Notes: a model not told the origin generated them from the letters alone. A stretch of DNA of 64,000 nucleotides from Gaiellasilicea sp963765705 (GCA_963765705.1 CAVXXJ010000013.1:186001-250000); one strand, 5' to 3'. Shown: positions 1 to 8,526, counted from the stretch's first letter. Numbers and translations: made by a program.

Positions 1-235
1 CGTCGGAGATCGCGATCGCCGCGCCGGTGCCGAGGACGGCGATGACGAGCCCGAGCGCCGCCGGCAGGAGCCAGGCGCCGGCCCAGCGGTGACGCTCTGC
101 CACGCCCACGGACGCCCGCTCGACGGGGCCTGCGCGGGCGCGTCCCAGCCGCCCGCCGCACTCGAGGCAGTACTCCTGGCCCGGCTGCACGACGGCATTG
201 CAGCGCGGACAGCGCAGGGTGCCGCGATCGGTCAC
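1..235 (-). CDS. Zinc-ribbon membrane protein, 3' part cut by window edge
   Basis: The visible 78 residues start with GTG at 235 and hold a CPRC...CLECG double-knuckle zinc ribbon at residues 9-27, then a polar linker. A hydrophobic helix follows at about residues 55-75 (AWLLPAALGLVIAVLG), and the frame stays open to the window edge. This is the layout of small membrane proteins with a cytoplasmic zinc ribbon; the extracytoplasmic part is outside the window. The start overlaps the stop of the upstream gene by 4 nt (GTGA), so the two are probably translated together. The function is unknown. Confidence 0.6.
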   Translation of the reverse strand, partial: MTDRGTLRCPRCNAVVQPGQEYCLECGGRLGRARAGPVERASVGVAERHRWAGAWLLPAALGLVIAVLGTGAAIAISD

Positions 236-642
236 TGCGCCTTGCCTGCGGTTCCTGCCGTGCTGCTTCCCCCGCCGGCTGCCCCGGCGACCGGACGGCC
301 GCAGGAGGCGCAGAAGCGTGAGCCCCAGAGCAGCGGTGCGCCGCAGTCGCAGCGAGCGGTGCGTGGTGCGCCCGGCGAAGGCCGGACGGCGCCGAGCAGG
401 ACGTCCAGCTCGTGGATCCGTGCTTCGAGCCCGATCAGCTCGGCGCAGCGCTCCAGCAGCAGGTCCTCGCGGAAGCTGTCGCGCCGGTACATCTCCAGCG
501 AGAGCCCGCCGAGGTCGCGCAGCTTCTGCTCGCGCAGGCGGAGGAGCGCGCGACGCTCGCGCCGGAGCTCGGTCGGCGGCGGGGCCGGCCGCCGCCGCCG
601 CGGTGGAGCTGCCGCAACGGCGCCGTCCGGAGTCGGCGTCAT
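232..642 (-). CDS. Coiled-coil protein with C-terminal zinc ribbon
   Basis: A 136-residue intact protein. A proline/arginine-rich N-terminus is followed by a charged helical stretch at about residues 25-85, rich in Arg, Glu and Leu with heptad character. A C-terminal zinc ribbon has CDCG and CASCG knuckles near residues 98-117, and a Gly/Ala-rich tail ends the protein. It overlaps the downstream zinc-ribbon membrane gene by 4 nt, suggesting a two-gene operon. I do not recognise a named family. The zinc ribbon points to nucleic-acid or protein binding, but that is inference. Confidence 0.6.
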   Translation of the reverse strand: MTPTPDGAVAAAPPRRRRPAPPPTELRRERRALLRLREQKLRDLGGLSLEMYRRDSFREDLLLERCAELIGLEARIHELDVLLGAVRPSPGAPRTARCDCGAPLLWGSRFCASCGRPVAGAAGGGSSTAGTAGKAQ

Positions 643-721
643 GTCGCAGCAGGCGTTGGAGGAGCGGGACGCGCGCCACGCGCGAGTGTACTCGCGGCTT
701 CGGAGCGCTATTCAGGCCGGA

Positions 722-2152
722 TCAGAGGTCGATCACGACGAGGCGGTCCTCGGTGAACTCGCGCACGGCGTAGGCGGGGCCTTCGCGCGTGTTGCCCGAG
801 TCCTTGACGCCGCCGTACGGCATCTGGTCGGCGCGGAACGTCGGCGCCTCGTTGACCGTCACGCCGCCGAACTCGAGCCGCTGCGCCGCGGCGAGCGCGG
901 ACTTGATCGAGGCGGTGAAGATGCCCGGCCTGAAGCCCGTAGCGCGTCCCGTTTGCGAGCTCGATCGCCTCGTCCAGATCGTCGTACGCGGTCACGGTGC
1001 AGACCGGCCCGAAGACCTCCTCGCACGGACACCTTCAGCTCGCGGGCCGGCGTTTGCGATCACGGTCGGCCGGAGGAGCTCGCCGTCAAGTTCGCCGCCG
1101 GTGAGGATCGTCGCGCCTGCCGTCCGGGCCTCCTCGATCCACGCGAGCACGCGGTCGCGCGCGTCGGTGTCGATCAGCGGCCCGACGTCGGTCGCCTCGT
1201 CGGCAGGGTCGCCGACCACGAGCGCCTCCACCTTGGGCAGGAAGCGGGAGAGCAGCTCGTCGTAGGCGTCTCGCTGCACGTAGATCCGCTGGACCGAGAT
1301 GCAGCTCTGGCCCGCGAACGAGAACGCGTTCGCGGCGAGCCGCGTCGCTGCGTCCTCGAGATCGGCGTCCGCCTCGACGATCACCGGCGTCGCGTTTCCG
1401 AGCTCGAGCTTGACCCGCTTCCGCGGCGCCCGCTCCGCCAGCTTCCAGCCGACACCGCCGGAGCCGGTGAACGTGATCGCGCGCACGCGCTCGTCCTCGA
1501 CCAGGACGTCGCCGATCTCGGAGGCGGGGCCGACGAGCACGTTCAGCCAGCCGGGTGGCAGCCCCGCCTCGGTCTCGAGCTCCGCGAGCAGCAGCGCCGA
1601 GAACGGCGTCTGCGACGCAGGCTTGAGCACGACCGCGCACCCGGCCGCAAGCGCCGGAGCGATCTTGTGGGCGACGAGGTTGAGCGGGAAGTTGAAGGGC
1701 GAGATCGCACCGACGATGCCGATCGGCTGCCGCAGCGTGAACGCGAGCTTGCCGGCGCCTGCCTGCGAGGCGTCCATCGGCACCGTCTCTCCGGTCAGCT
1801 TGCGCGCCTCGACCGCGGCCATCGTGAAGGTCGACATCGCCCGCGACGCCTCGACCCGCGCTGCCTTCAGCGGCTTGCCGGCCTCGGCGGAGATCGTCTG
1901 CGCGACCTCCTCGTGGCGGCGGCCGAGGTAGCCGGCGACCTTGACGAGGATCTCGGCGCGCTTGTGTGCGGGCAGCGGCTCGCGCATCGCGATCTCGGCG
2001 GCGTCGATCGCCCGGCGCGCCTCGGCGGCCCCGGCCTTCGCGACCCGCCCGACCAGCTCGCCGGAGTACGGCGATCGCACCTCGACCCACTCGCCGGTCT
2101 CGACCCACTCGCCGCCGATCAGCAGCTTCCGTTCGGATGCTGTCGTCGCCAT
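722..2152 (-). CDS. Aldehyde dehydrogenase (NAD(P)+-dependent), frame-broken
   Basis: About 476 residues once three extra bases are discounted (near 1045, 1025 and 935 on the minus strand). It oxidises an aldehyde to a carboxylic acid or CoA ester. Visible family marks are the SPFNFPLNLVAHKIAPAL cofactor-binding segment, KPASQTP, FTGSGGVGW, the catalytic Glu in LELGN, the nucleophilic Cys in FAGQSCISVQ, EEVFGPV and a C-terminal GGVKDSGNTREGP. The start is ATG at 2152 with a leaderless-type -10 box TAGACT exactly at -12 to -7. It is divergent from a thiolase, so a role in acyl-CoA or amino-acid catabolism is plausible. The substrate cannot be told from sequence; succinate-semialdehyde or methylmalonate-semialdehyde-like enzymes are possible. 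Confidence 0.88.
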
Positions 2153-2158
2153 CCTCTG

Positions 2159-2168
2159 AGTCTATGCT
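2159..2168. promoter_or_regulatory. Bidirectional leaderless -10 element
   Basis: The 10 bases AGTCTATGCT hold two overlapping -10 boxes that share the central TA. TATGCT lies at -12 to -7 of the thiolase GTG (2175) and TAGACT at -12 to -7 of the aldehyde dehydrogenase ATG (2152). Only 22 bases separate the two start codons, leaving no room for a Shine-Dalgarno on either side. Confidence 0.65.
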
Positions 2169-2174
2169 CCCTCT

Positions 2175-3325
2175 GTGGCCTCGGAAGCGCTGATCGTCGA
2201 CGCCGTTCGCAGCCCGATCGGGCGGCGCAACGGCTCGCTGTCCGGCACGCGCGGCGACGAGCTCGCGGCACAGGTGCTGAACGGCCTCGTCGCGCGCCAC
2301 GACCTCGATCCGGCCGAGGTCGAGGACATCCAGATGGGCTGCGTGACCCAGATCGGCGAGCAGGGCTGGAACATCGGCCGGATGGCGCCGATGGTCGCCG
2401 GCTGGCCCGAGACGGTCTGCGGGACGACGGTCGACCGCCAGTGCGGCTCGTCGATGCAGACGAACTTCAACGCGGCCGCCGCGATCTGGGCCGGCCAGCT
2501 CGACGTCGTCGTCTCGGCCGGCGTCGAGATGATGTCGCGCGTCCCGATGGGCTCGAACGGCGGTGACCTCTCGGAGAAGCTGCACGAGCGCTGGCAGATC
2601 GTGCCGCAGGGGATCTCCGCCGAGGCGCTCGCCTCCGAGTGGAAGCTCTCGCGTGACGCCCTCGACGCCTACTCGCTCGAGTCGCACCGGCGCGCGCTCG
2701 CCGCGATCGACGACGGCAAGTTCGAGAACGAGATCGTCCCTGTCGAGGTCTCGGCCGCCGGGGCTGCGGTGCTCTTCGCCGTCGACGAGGCGCCGCGCCG
2801 CGACACCTCCGCCGAGAAGCTGGCCTCGCTCCAGCCCGCGTTCCTCCCGGACGGTGTCGTCACCGCCGGGCAACTCGAGCCAGATCGTCGACGGCGCCGC
2901 CGCGGTGCTCGTGACCAGCGAGGCGGCCGCGACGCGGCTCGGGCCTCGAGCCGCGTGCGCGCTTCGTCTCCTTCGGGCTCTCCGGCGTCGACCCGTACCG
3001 GATGCTGCACGGCAACCCCGAGGCGTGCCGGAAGGCGCTCGCGAAGGCAGGGCTCGGCTGGGACGACATCTCCGTGATCGAGGTCAACGAGGCGTTCGCG
3101 TCCGTCGTGCTCCAGTTCGCGCACGACGCCGGGCTCGAGGACCGCTTCGACGACATCAACCCGAACGGCGGCGGCATCTCGCTCGGCCATCCGCTCGGCG
3201 CGACGGGCGCCCGCGTCACGGCGACGCTCCTGAACGAGCTCGAGCGCCGCGAGGCGCGCTACGGGATCGCCTGCATGTGCATCGGCTTCGGCCAGGCGAT
3301 CGCCGCGGTCGTCGAGCGCGTCTAG
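2175..3325 (+). CDS. Acetyl-CoA acetyltransferase (thiolase)
   Basis: Condenses or thiolytically cleaves acyl-CoA (beta-oxidation or acetoacetyl-CoA formation). The acyl-accepting Cys is at about residue 90 in DRQCGSSMQ. The C-terminal half has NEAFA, NPNGGGISLGHPLGATGAR with the catalytic His, and CMCIGFGQA with the second catalytic Cys. Length is about 382 residues, normal for the family. Two extra G bases (near 2870 and 2941, GGC read as GGGC) break the frame in the middle; homology is continuous across both. The start is GTG 2175 with a perfectly placed leaderless -10 box. The last Gly-rich motif is GFG rather than the usual GGG. It is convergent with the LysR gene, 6 nt away. Confidence 0.92.
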
Positions 3326-3331
3326 ACCGGC

Positions 3332-4275
3332 TTACGCGACGACGCCGGCGAGCGACGCTTCGACCTCGGCGCACACCTCGCGGGCGATGCCTGCGAACGC
3401 CCGCGCGGCCGGGGATTCGTACCTGTCGCGATGTCAGGCGAGCGCGATCCGACGGTGGGGGATCTCCGGGTCGAGCTCCAGCACCGCCACGCGGTCGTCG
3501 TTCGGGTCGACAGTGAGCAGCGGCATGAGCGCCGCGCCGAACCCGGCGCCGACGAGGCCCTGGACGGTGCCGTTGTCGTCCGAGCGGAAGGCGACGTCGA
3601 CGGCGACGCCGCGCTGGACGAGCTCGCCCTCCGCGAGCGCGGTGCTGCGGCACGCGCGATTGGCGATCAGCGTCAACTCGCCGAGGTCCGCGATGCTGGC
3701 GCGCTGCAGGCCGCCCAGCTCGTGCTCGTCGGGGACGAGCAGGACGTAGGGATCGCGCAGGAGCACGTCTGTCTCGAAACGGCCCCTCGAGCGTGGGCAG
3801 CATCGCGAAGGCGAGGTCGAGCTCGCCGCGCTCGACGAGCCGGAGCAGGTCGTCGTCGGACGCCGACTCCGTGCAGCTCGAGCTCGATGTGCGGCCACGC
3901 GGCCAGGAAGCGGCGCATGATCTCGGGCAGGACCTTCGCGCCGACGCTCTGGAACGTGCCGATCCGTAGGCAGCCGCTCTGCCCCTCCGACAGTGCTGCC
4001 ATGTCCGCGCGGGCGGCCTCGAACCGGGCGACGATCGCCTCGGCGTGGCGGAGGAGCAACGCGCCCGCCTCGGTGAGCGTCACCGCACGAGGGCCGCCCG
4101 GCCGCTCGAGCAGCCGCTCGCCAACGATCCGCTCGAGCGTCTGGATCTGCTGGCTGATCGCCGACTGCGTGTAGCCGAGCGATTCGGCAGCGCGGCCGAA
4201 TGTCCCCTCACGCGCGACGGCTTCGAGGGCTGCGAGATGACGGAGCTCGACGCCGAGCCAACTATCAGGTTCCAT
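3332..4275 (-). CDS. LysR-family transcriptional regulator, with in-frame TGA and frame breaks
   Basis: The N-terminal winged helix-turn-helix is typical of LysR (ELRHLAALEAVAREGTFGRA, then SLGYTQSAISQQIQTLER), followed by the linker helix and a substrate-binding domain (RIGTFQSVGAKVLPEIMRRF, then VGAGFGAALMPLL). Two extra bases near 3860 and 3785 break the frame. A TGA at 3434-3436 sits after HRRIALA, where relatives usually have Trp (TGG). The same frame continues with a typical LysR C-terminus (HRDRYESPAARAF) to TAA at 3332. I therefore span the whole gene, about 314 residues. It is probably an activator or repressor of neighbouring acyl-CoA genes, but the effector is unknown. The start could also be TTG 4290. 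Confidence 0.8.
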
Positions 4276-4288
4276 GATCGATATGAAC
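4269..4288. promoter_or_regulatory. Possible LysR operator (imperfect inverted repeat)
   Basis: The 20 bases 4269-4288 begin GTTC and end GAAC, with CAT near the left end and ATG near the right, forming an imperfect dyad at the LysR start. LysR proteins often bind such AT-rich dyads near their own promoters. The match is weak. Confidence 0.3.
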
Positions 4289-4334
4289 AATACCTGGATT
4301 TGCGCTAATGGTGCAACGTGGCGATGCTGTTCCC

Positions 4335-4427
4335 GTGACCATCATCGTGATCGCATTCATCGTCCTGATCGGGCCGCTCGCCGTGCTCTACGGCGCCGAC
4401 TCGCGCCTCGACGAGCCCCGGCGCTAG
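4335..4427 (+). CDS. 30-residue small membrane protein
   Basis: GTG at 4335 opens a 30-codon frame: a hydrophobic segment at residues 2-19 (IIVIAFIVLIGPLAVLY) followed by a short polar tail with GADSRLDEPRR. It is complete, ends in TAG, and lies in the gap between the divergent LysR and hydroxyacyl-CoA dehydrogenase genes. The composition is of a single-pass membrane miniprotein with the tail outside the membrane. I recall similar LYGxDSR miniproteins in other actinobacteria, but this needs a search. A GATGCT hexamer lies at -12 to -7. No function is proposed. Confidence 0.5.
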   Translation: MTIIVIAFIVLIGPLAVLYGADSRLDEPRR

Positions 4428-4436
4428 CTCCGGCTG

Positions 4437-4442
4437 TAGGAT
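4437..4442 (+). promoter_or_regulatory. Leaderless -10 box (TAGGAT) for hydroxyacyl-CoA dehydrogenase
   Basis: TAGGAT lies 8 nt before GTG 4451, matching the TANNNT pattern seen before many starts here. No Shine-Dalgarno precedes this start. Confidence 0.45.
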
Positions 4443-4450
4443 CGCGCGCC

Positions 4451-5300
4451 GTGGAGGTGCGCACCGTGGGAGTGGTCGGCCTCGGCGCCATGGGCGCCGG
4501 GATCGCGCAGCTCTGCGTCGAGGCGGGCGTCGACACGGTCGGCCGCGAGATCAGCATGGATCTCGCCGAGAAGGGCCGCGACGGGATCGCCCACTTCCTG
4601 ACGCGCAAGGTCGAGAAGGGGCAGCTGGAGCAGGCCGCCCGCGACGAAGCGGTCGGCCGGCTGACGCTGACGACCCAGCTCGACGACTTCGCGGACTGCG
4701 ACCTCGTGATCGAGGCGATCGTCGAGGAGCTCGAGCCGAAGCGTGAGCTCTTCGCCGAGCTCGACCGGATCTGCGGGCCCGACGCCGTGCTCGCCAGCAA
4801 CACCTCGGCGCTCTCGGTCACCGAGATCGCCGCCGCGACGACGAAGCCCGAGCGCGTCGTCGGCATGCACTTCTTCAACCCGGCGCCGCTGATGCCGCTC
4901 GTCGAGATCGTCCGCGCCGAGCTGACCGCCGACGAGCCGTTCGAGACGGCGTACGCGTTCGGCGAGCGGATCGGGAAGACGCCGATTCGCTGCCACGACA
5001 CGCCTGGCTTCGTCGTCAACCGGGTCCTGATCCCGCTCCTGAACGACTGCATCCGCGTCCTCGACGAGTCGCGCGTGACGCCCGAGGACCTCGACACGGG
5101 CATGAAGAACGGCGCCGGCTGGCCGATGGGCCCTTGCGCGCTCGTCGACCTCGTCGGCATCGACGTGCACGTGCATGCTTCCGAGGCGCTCTACGAGAAG
5201 ACGCGCGAGGCTCGCGATGGCGCCGCCGCCGCGTCTCGTCGCGATGCGGAATGCGGGTCTGCTCGGCCGCAAATCGGGCCGCGGCTTCTACGAGTACTAG
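4451..5300 (+). CDS. 3-hydroxybutyryl-CoA dehydrogenase family protein
   Basis: NAD(P)-dependent oxidation or reduction at the 3-hydroxyl of acyl-CoA. The Rossmann fold opens with VGVVGLGAMGAGIAQLC. It is followed by VIEAIVEELEPKRELF, SNTSALSVTEIA, the catalytic His in GMHFFNPAPLMPLVEIV, and the C-terminal domain with DTPGFVVNRVLIPLLNDC and GAGWPMGPCALVDLVG. About 282 residues, normal for the family. One extra base near 5217 shifts the end of the gene; the corrected frame gives the standard ending GRKSGRGFYEY. The start could be GTG 4451, 4457 or 4466. With the thiolase it would support an acyl-CoA interconversion pathway (butyrate or beta-oxidation). Confidence 0.9.
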
Positions 5301-5410
5301 TGCGGCGGGAGCGGGTACAAAGACGCTATGTCCTGCCGCCTGCTCCGTTTACACTTTCCTTACGTGAACATGATCCTCGGCACACGCGGCGTGCCGATAC
5401 TGCAACCGTG

Positions 5411-5948
5411 ATGCGGAAGACCTTTGCACTCCTTGGCCTGCTCGCACTTGCCCTCCCCGTGGCGGGAGCGGCCGGCGTGCGCGCGGGCGAGGGTACGCTC
5501 TCCGTCGAGGACGGCCAGGGCAGAGTGACGCTTCAGGCCAAGGGTGGAGTGATCGGCCGGCTCGACCGCGGCTCTGTCGACATCTACGACCTCACGCCCG
5601 AAGATGCCTTCGATCCGTACGTCGCCGGCGACGACCAGCCACGGCGATTCGTCGGCCCGAGCGGATCCGGCGTCCGCTACAGCGGCCTGGGTCTTCGCTT
5701 CCGCCTCGTCGGCGGCAGGTACCGGATCGTGATCGACGGGCGCGGCATCGACCTCTCCGTCGTCGCCAAGGGCATCGGGCTCGATCGTCGGCGCGCTGAC
5801 GGCACTCGATCCCGGTGTGTACTCGCTCGACGGCGCTGATTGCCGCGACGAACCGGAGAGCTGCAAGCCGCTCCCGGAGCTCGCGAAGCGTTTCGTGCTC
5901 GGCAACGAGCGCGGCGAGAAGGGCCTCGCCCGCTCCGAAGCCGACTGA
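5411..5948 (+). CDS. Secreted protein of unknown function, upstream of two-component system
   Basis: About 178 residues. The N-terminus is a clear signal peptide (MRKTFALLGLLALALPVAGA, cleavage probably after an Ala near residue 21-25). The mature part looks beta-rich with many Gly and Val, and no known catalytic motif. One extra G near 5779 (ATCGGC read as ATCGGGC) breaks the frame. The corrected ending holds two Cys around a CRDEPESC segment that could form a disulfide. Its TGA overlaps the response regulator ATG by one base (TGATG), so it is very likely co-transcribed with the two-component system and may be its signal-side partner. The 110-nt gap before it shows no clear hairpin. Confidence 0.6.
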
Positions 5949-6655
5949 TGGCTGCCGGCGCGCAGACGATCCTGGTCGTCGAGGACGAGGCGTCGATCGC
6001 GTCGTTCGTCTCGCTCTACCTGAAGAACGCCGGCTACGACGTGCGCGCCGTCACGACCGGCAGCGCGGCGCTGACGCACGTCGCCAACGAGGCTCCAGCG
6101 CTGATCATCCTCGACTTGATGCTGCCGGACATCGACGGCATCGAGATCTGCCGCCGCGTGCGCAAGACCTCGGACGTGCCGATCCTGATGCTGACCGCGC
6201 GCGACGAGGACGTCGACAAGATCATCGGGCTCGAGGTCGGCGCCGACGACTACCTGACCAAGCCGTTCAACCCGCGCGAGCTCGTCGCCCGGGTCAAGAG
6301 CGTGCTGCGCCGGGCCGCGCCCGAGCGGCGCCGCGACGTCGAGGAGGAGCTGCACCACGGCGATCTCTCGATCAACGCCGGCCGCCGCGAGGTGAAGGTC
6401 GGCGAGGACGAGATCCAGCTGGCGCCGAAGGAATTCGACTTGCTCTGGGAGCTGCTCGACCACAAGGGGCTCGTGCTCACGCGCGACCAGCTGCTCGAGC
6501 GCGTCTGGGGCTACACCTTCGCCGGCGACACGCGCACCGTCGACGTGCACGTGCGGCAGTTGCGCCGCAAGCTCGGCGAGGCGTCGCCGATCGTGACCGT
6601 GTGGGGCGTCGGCTACAAGGTCGGCCCCGACCGGGCACCCGCGCCTGCTGCTTAG
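5948..6655 (+). CDS. OmpR/PhoB-family response regulator
   Basis: 235 residues, intact. The receiver domain has the acidic pair in VVEDEAS, the phosphoacceptor Asp in LIILDLMLPD, the conserved Thr in LTARDED and the Lys in DYLTKPF. The C-terminal winged helix ends with the usual RTVDVHVRQLRRKLGE and GVGYKVG. It is preceded with a 1-nt overlap by a secreted protein and followed 28 nt later by its histidine kinase. The DNA targets are unknown. Confidence 0.92.
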   Translation: MAAGAQTILVVEDEASIASFVSLYLKNAGYDVRAVTTGSAALTHVANEAPALIILDLMLPDIDGIEICRRVRKTSDVPILMLTARDEDVDKIIGLEVGADDYLTKPFNPRELVARVKSVLRRAAPERRRDVEEELHHGDLSINAGRREVKVGEDEIQLAPKEFDLLWELLDHKGLVLTRDQLLERVWGYTFAGDTRTVDVHVRQLRRKLGEASPIVTVWGVGYKVGPDRAPAPAA

Positions 6656-6663
6656 CTAGCGCC

Positions 6664-6699
6664 ATGAAGTCTCTGCGCTCGTCATGAAGTCACTGCGCT
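6664..6699 (+). repeat. Tandem duplication of the histidine kinase start region
   Basis: The 16 bases ATGAAGTCTCTGCGCT (6664-6679) recur 20 nt later as ATGAAGTCACTGCGCT (6684-6699), the true start of the kinase. The first copy encodes a 7-codon mini-ORF (MKSLRSS) whose TGA overlaps the kinase ATG. Confidence 0.7.
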
Positions 6700-8081
6700 T
6701 TCGCCTGCCGGCGCTCTTCCTGGCGGGGATCGCGCTCTCCGGGCTCGTCACGAGCCTGATCGCGCTCCGCCTCTTCCAGGACTACACGGGGACGGAGACC
6801 CGGCGGGAGCTGCGCCAGGAGGCACAGGGCCTGGCGGATCTCTATGCCGAATGGGCGGTGCGTGCGCTCGACGAGGACAAGGCTGCACCCGCTTTCGCCG
6901 CCTCCAAGCTCGAGGCCGCGACCGGCGACCGGCTCTTCGAGGTCATCCTCGTCGACCCGCGGCTCGGGGAAGACTCCGGCCTGCGGCGCCTGAAAGCGGA
7001 TGACGTGGGTGTCCAGCTCAGCATCGAGCGGATCGTGACCTTCGAGTTCGAGCCTCCCGGCGAGAACCGGCCGTACCTCGCAGCCGCGTTTCCGATCCGA
7101 CTCGGCGGCGAGGGCGGCGCCGTCTTCTCGTATCTGATCGTTGCGAAGCCCAAGGCCGAGCTCAGGCAGACGTGGTTGACGTTCCTGTCGCGTCTGGCCG
7201 TCGCGTTTCTCGTCGGCCTGATCGTCGTCGGCGCGCTCGCCCTCTACCTCTCCCGCCGGATCACGGGGCCGGTGCTGGCGCTGTCGGACGCCGCCGACCG
7301 GGTGGCGCAGGGAAGCTACGACGTCGAGGTGCCGCACGTGCCCGGCGGTGGCGAGATCGGCCATCTCGCCGACCGGTTCCGCCAGATGACGGCGCGGCTC
7401 GCCGAGGCCGAGGAGCTCGAGCGCAACTTCCTGATGTCCGTCTCGCACGAGCTGCGCACGCCGCTGACGGCGATCCGCGGCCACGTCGCCGCGCTGCGCG
7501 AAGGCGTCGTCACCGACCCGGAGGCGGCGGAGGAATCACTCGAGATCGTCGCCGAGGAGGCGGAGCGGCTGGGCCGGCTCGTCAACGACGTGCTCGATCT
7601 CGCCAAGCTCGACGCGCACCGGTTCACCGTTCTGACGGAGGAGGTCGACATGAACCGGCTCTGCGACCGCGCCTACTCGACCTTCTCCGACGAAGCCCGC
7701 CGGCGCGGGATCGAGTACACGCAGGCGGCGGAAGGCGCGCCGGTGATCGTCTCGGACGGCGATCGGGTGCTGCAGATCATCTCGAACCTGCTCTCGAACG
7801 CCTTTCGCTGGACGCCCGACGGCGGCCGGATCGGGCTCGAGCTGTCGAGCCAGAACGGGACGGTCACCGTCGACGTCGCGGACACCGGCCCGGGCATCAG
7901 CCAGGAGGAGCGCGAGCGGATCTTCCGGCCGTTCTGGTCGACCGACGGGCGCGGGACCGGGCTCGGGCTGCCGATCGCGAGAGAGCTCGCGGTCGCACTC
8001 GGTGGGCGGATCGAGCTCCAGACAGCGCTCGGCCAGGGCAGCCGCTTCCGGCTCGTGCTTCCTTTCCTGGAGCCCCGCTAG
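6684..8081 (+). CDS. Sensor histidine kinase
   Basis: 465 residues, intact. There is an N-terminal membrane helix (about residues 8-28), an extracytoplasmic sensor region (about 30-165), and a second membrane helix (LAVAFLVGLIVVGALALYLS). A HAMP linker follows, then the HisKA dimerisation helix with the phosphoacceptor His in SVSHELRTPL. The ATPase domain has N-box (ISNLLSNAFRW), G1 (DTGPGI) and G2 (GTGLGLPIA). It should phosphorylate the adjacent OmpR-type regulator. The ligand is unknown; the sensor region shows no family I recognise. The stop overlaps the convergent gene by 4 nt. Confidence 0.92.
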   Translation: MKSLRFRLPALFLAGIALSGLVTSLIALRLFQDYTGTETRRELRQEAQGLADLYAEWAVRALDEDKAAPAFAASKLEAATGDRLFEVILVDPRLGEDSGLRRLKADDVGVQLSIERIVTFEFEPPGENRPYLAAAFPIRLGGEGGAVFSYLIVAKPKAELRQTWLTFLSRLAVAFLVGLIVVGALALYLSRRITGPVLALSDAADRVAQGSYDVEVPHVPGGGEIGHLADRFRQMTARLAEAEELERNFLMSVSHELRTPLTAIRGHVAALREGVVTDPEAAEESLEIVAEEAERLGRLVNDVLDLAKLDAHRFTVLTEEVDMNRLCDRAYSTFSDEARRRGIEYTQAAEGAPVIVSDGDRVLQIISNLLSNAFRWTPDGGRIGLELSSQNGTVTVDVADTGPGISQEERERIFRPFWSTDGRGTGLGLPIARELAVALGGRIELQTALGQGSRFRLVLPFLEPR

Positions 8082-8509
8082 CCGGCGTCGCGGAGCGTGT
8101 GGATCGTGCCGCCGACGGTGGCGCGCTCGACCTTCTCCAGCCGGGCGTCGACGCCCTTCCAGCCCGACGAGACGAGCTCGACGAGGAGGCCGAGGTCGTC
8201 GATGCGCGCGTGCCGCTCGGCGAGGATGTCCCCCTCGAGCCGCTCGAGCCGGCGGATCGCCTGGTTCAGCAGACCGCGGATCTCGGCGAGGTTGCGGGCG
8301 ACCGGGACGACTTCGGCGCGGAGGCCGTCGTGGACGGCGGCGCCGATCTTCTCCGGGAGCGTCCCTTCGAGCTGTGCCGTCGCTTCGGCGAGCGCCTCGA
8401 TCTGCGTCCGCGCGCGCTCCAGTGCCGCGTCGATCTCGGCCGGAGCGACCCTGCCGGCGGCCGCCTCGGCGATGCGAGCCTTGGCTCGTTCGAGTGCCTT
8501 CTCGTCCAC
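8078..8509 (-). CDS. Coiled-coil protein of unknown function
   Basis: 143 residues, intact, starting at GTG 8509. The sequence is almost wholly helical with heptad-like Leu/Ile/Ala spacing, many Arg and Glu, and no Cys or obvious catalytic residues (for example LNQAIRRLERLEGDILAERH). No membrane segment or signal peptide is visible. It is divergent from queA, with a leaderless-type TAGCCT box at -13 to -8, and it overlaps the kinase stop by 4 nt at its 3' end. It could be a cytoplasmic scaffold, but no function is assigned. Confidence 0.55.
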   Translation of the reverse strand: MDEKALERAKARIAEAAAGRVAPAEIDAALERARTQIEALAEATAQLEGTLPEKIGAAVHDGLRAEVVPVARNLAEIRGLLNQAIRRLERLEGDILAERHARIDDLGLLVELVSSGWKGVDARLEKVERATVGGTIHTLRDAG

Positions 8510-8516
8510 GGGGAGG

Positions 8517-8526
8517 AGGCTACGCT
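8517..8526. promoter_or_regulatory. Bidirectional leaderless -10 element
   Basis: AGGCTACGCT: TAGCCT for the minus-strand gene (start 8509) and TACGCT for queA (start 8536) share the same TA. The spacing to queA is 9 nt, so that transcript would have at most a very short leader. Confidence 0.55.

Noticed and set aside
89..2566. Long open frame of about 825 codons on the plus strand opposite the aldehyde dehydrogenase
   Set aside because: It is antisense to a gene with clear catalytic motifs, is Arg-rich and low in sequence complexity, and has no recognisable domain. Long spurious frames are expected at this GC content.
1086..2873. 595-codon minus-strand frame across the thiolase and aldehyde dehydrogenase
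   Set aside because: Shadow frame in another phase of the aldehyde dehydrogenase, continuing antisense to the thiolase; composition is Arg/Gly/Asp repeats only.
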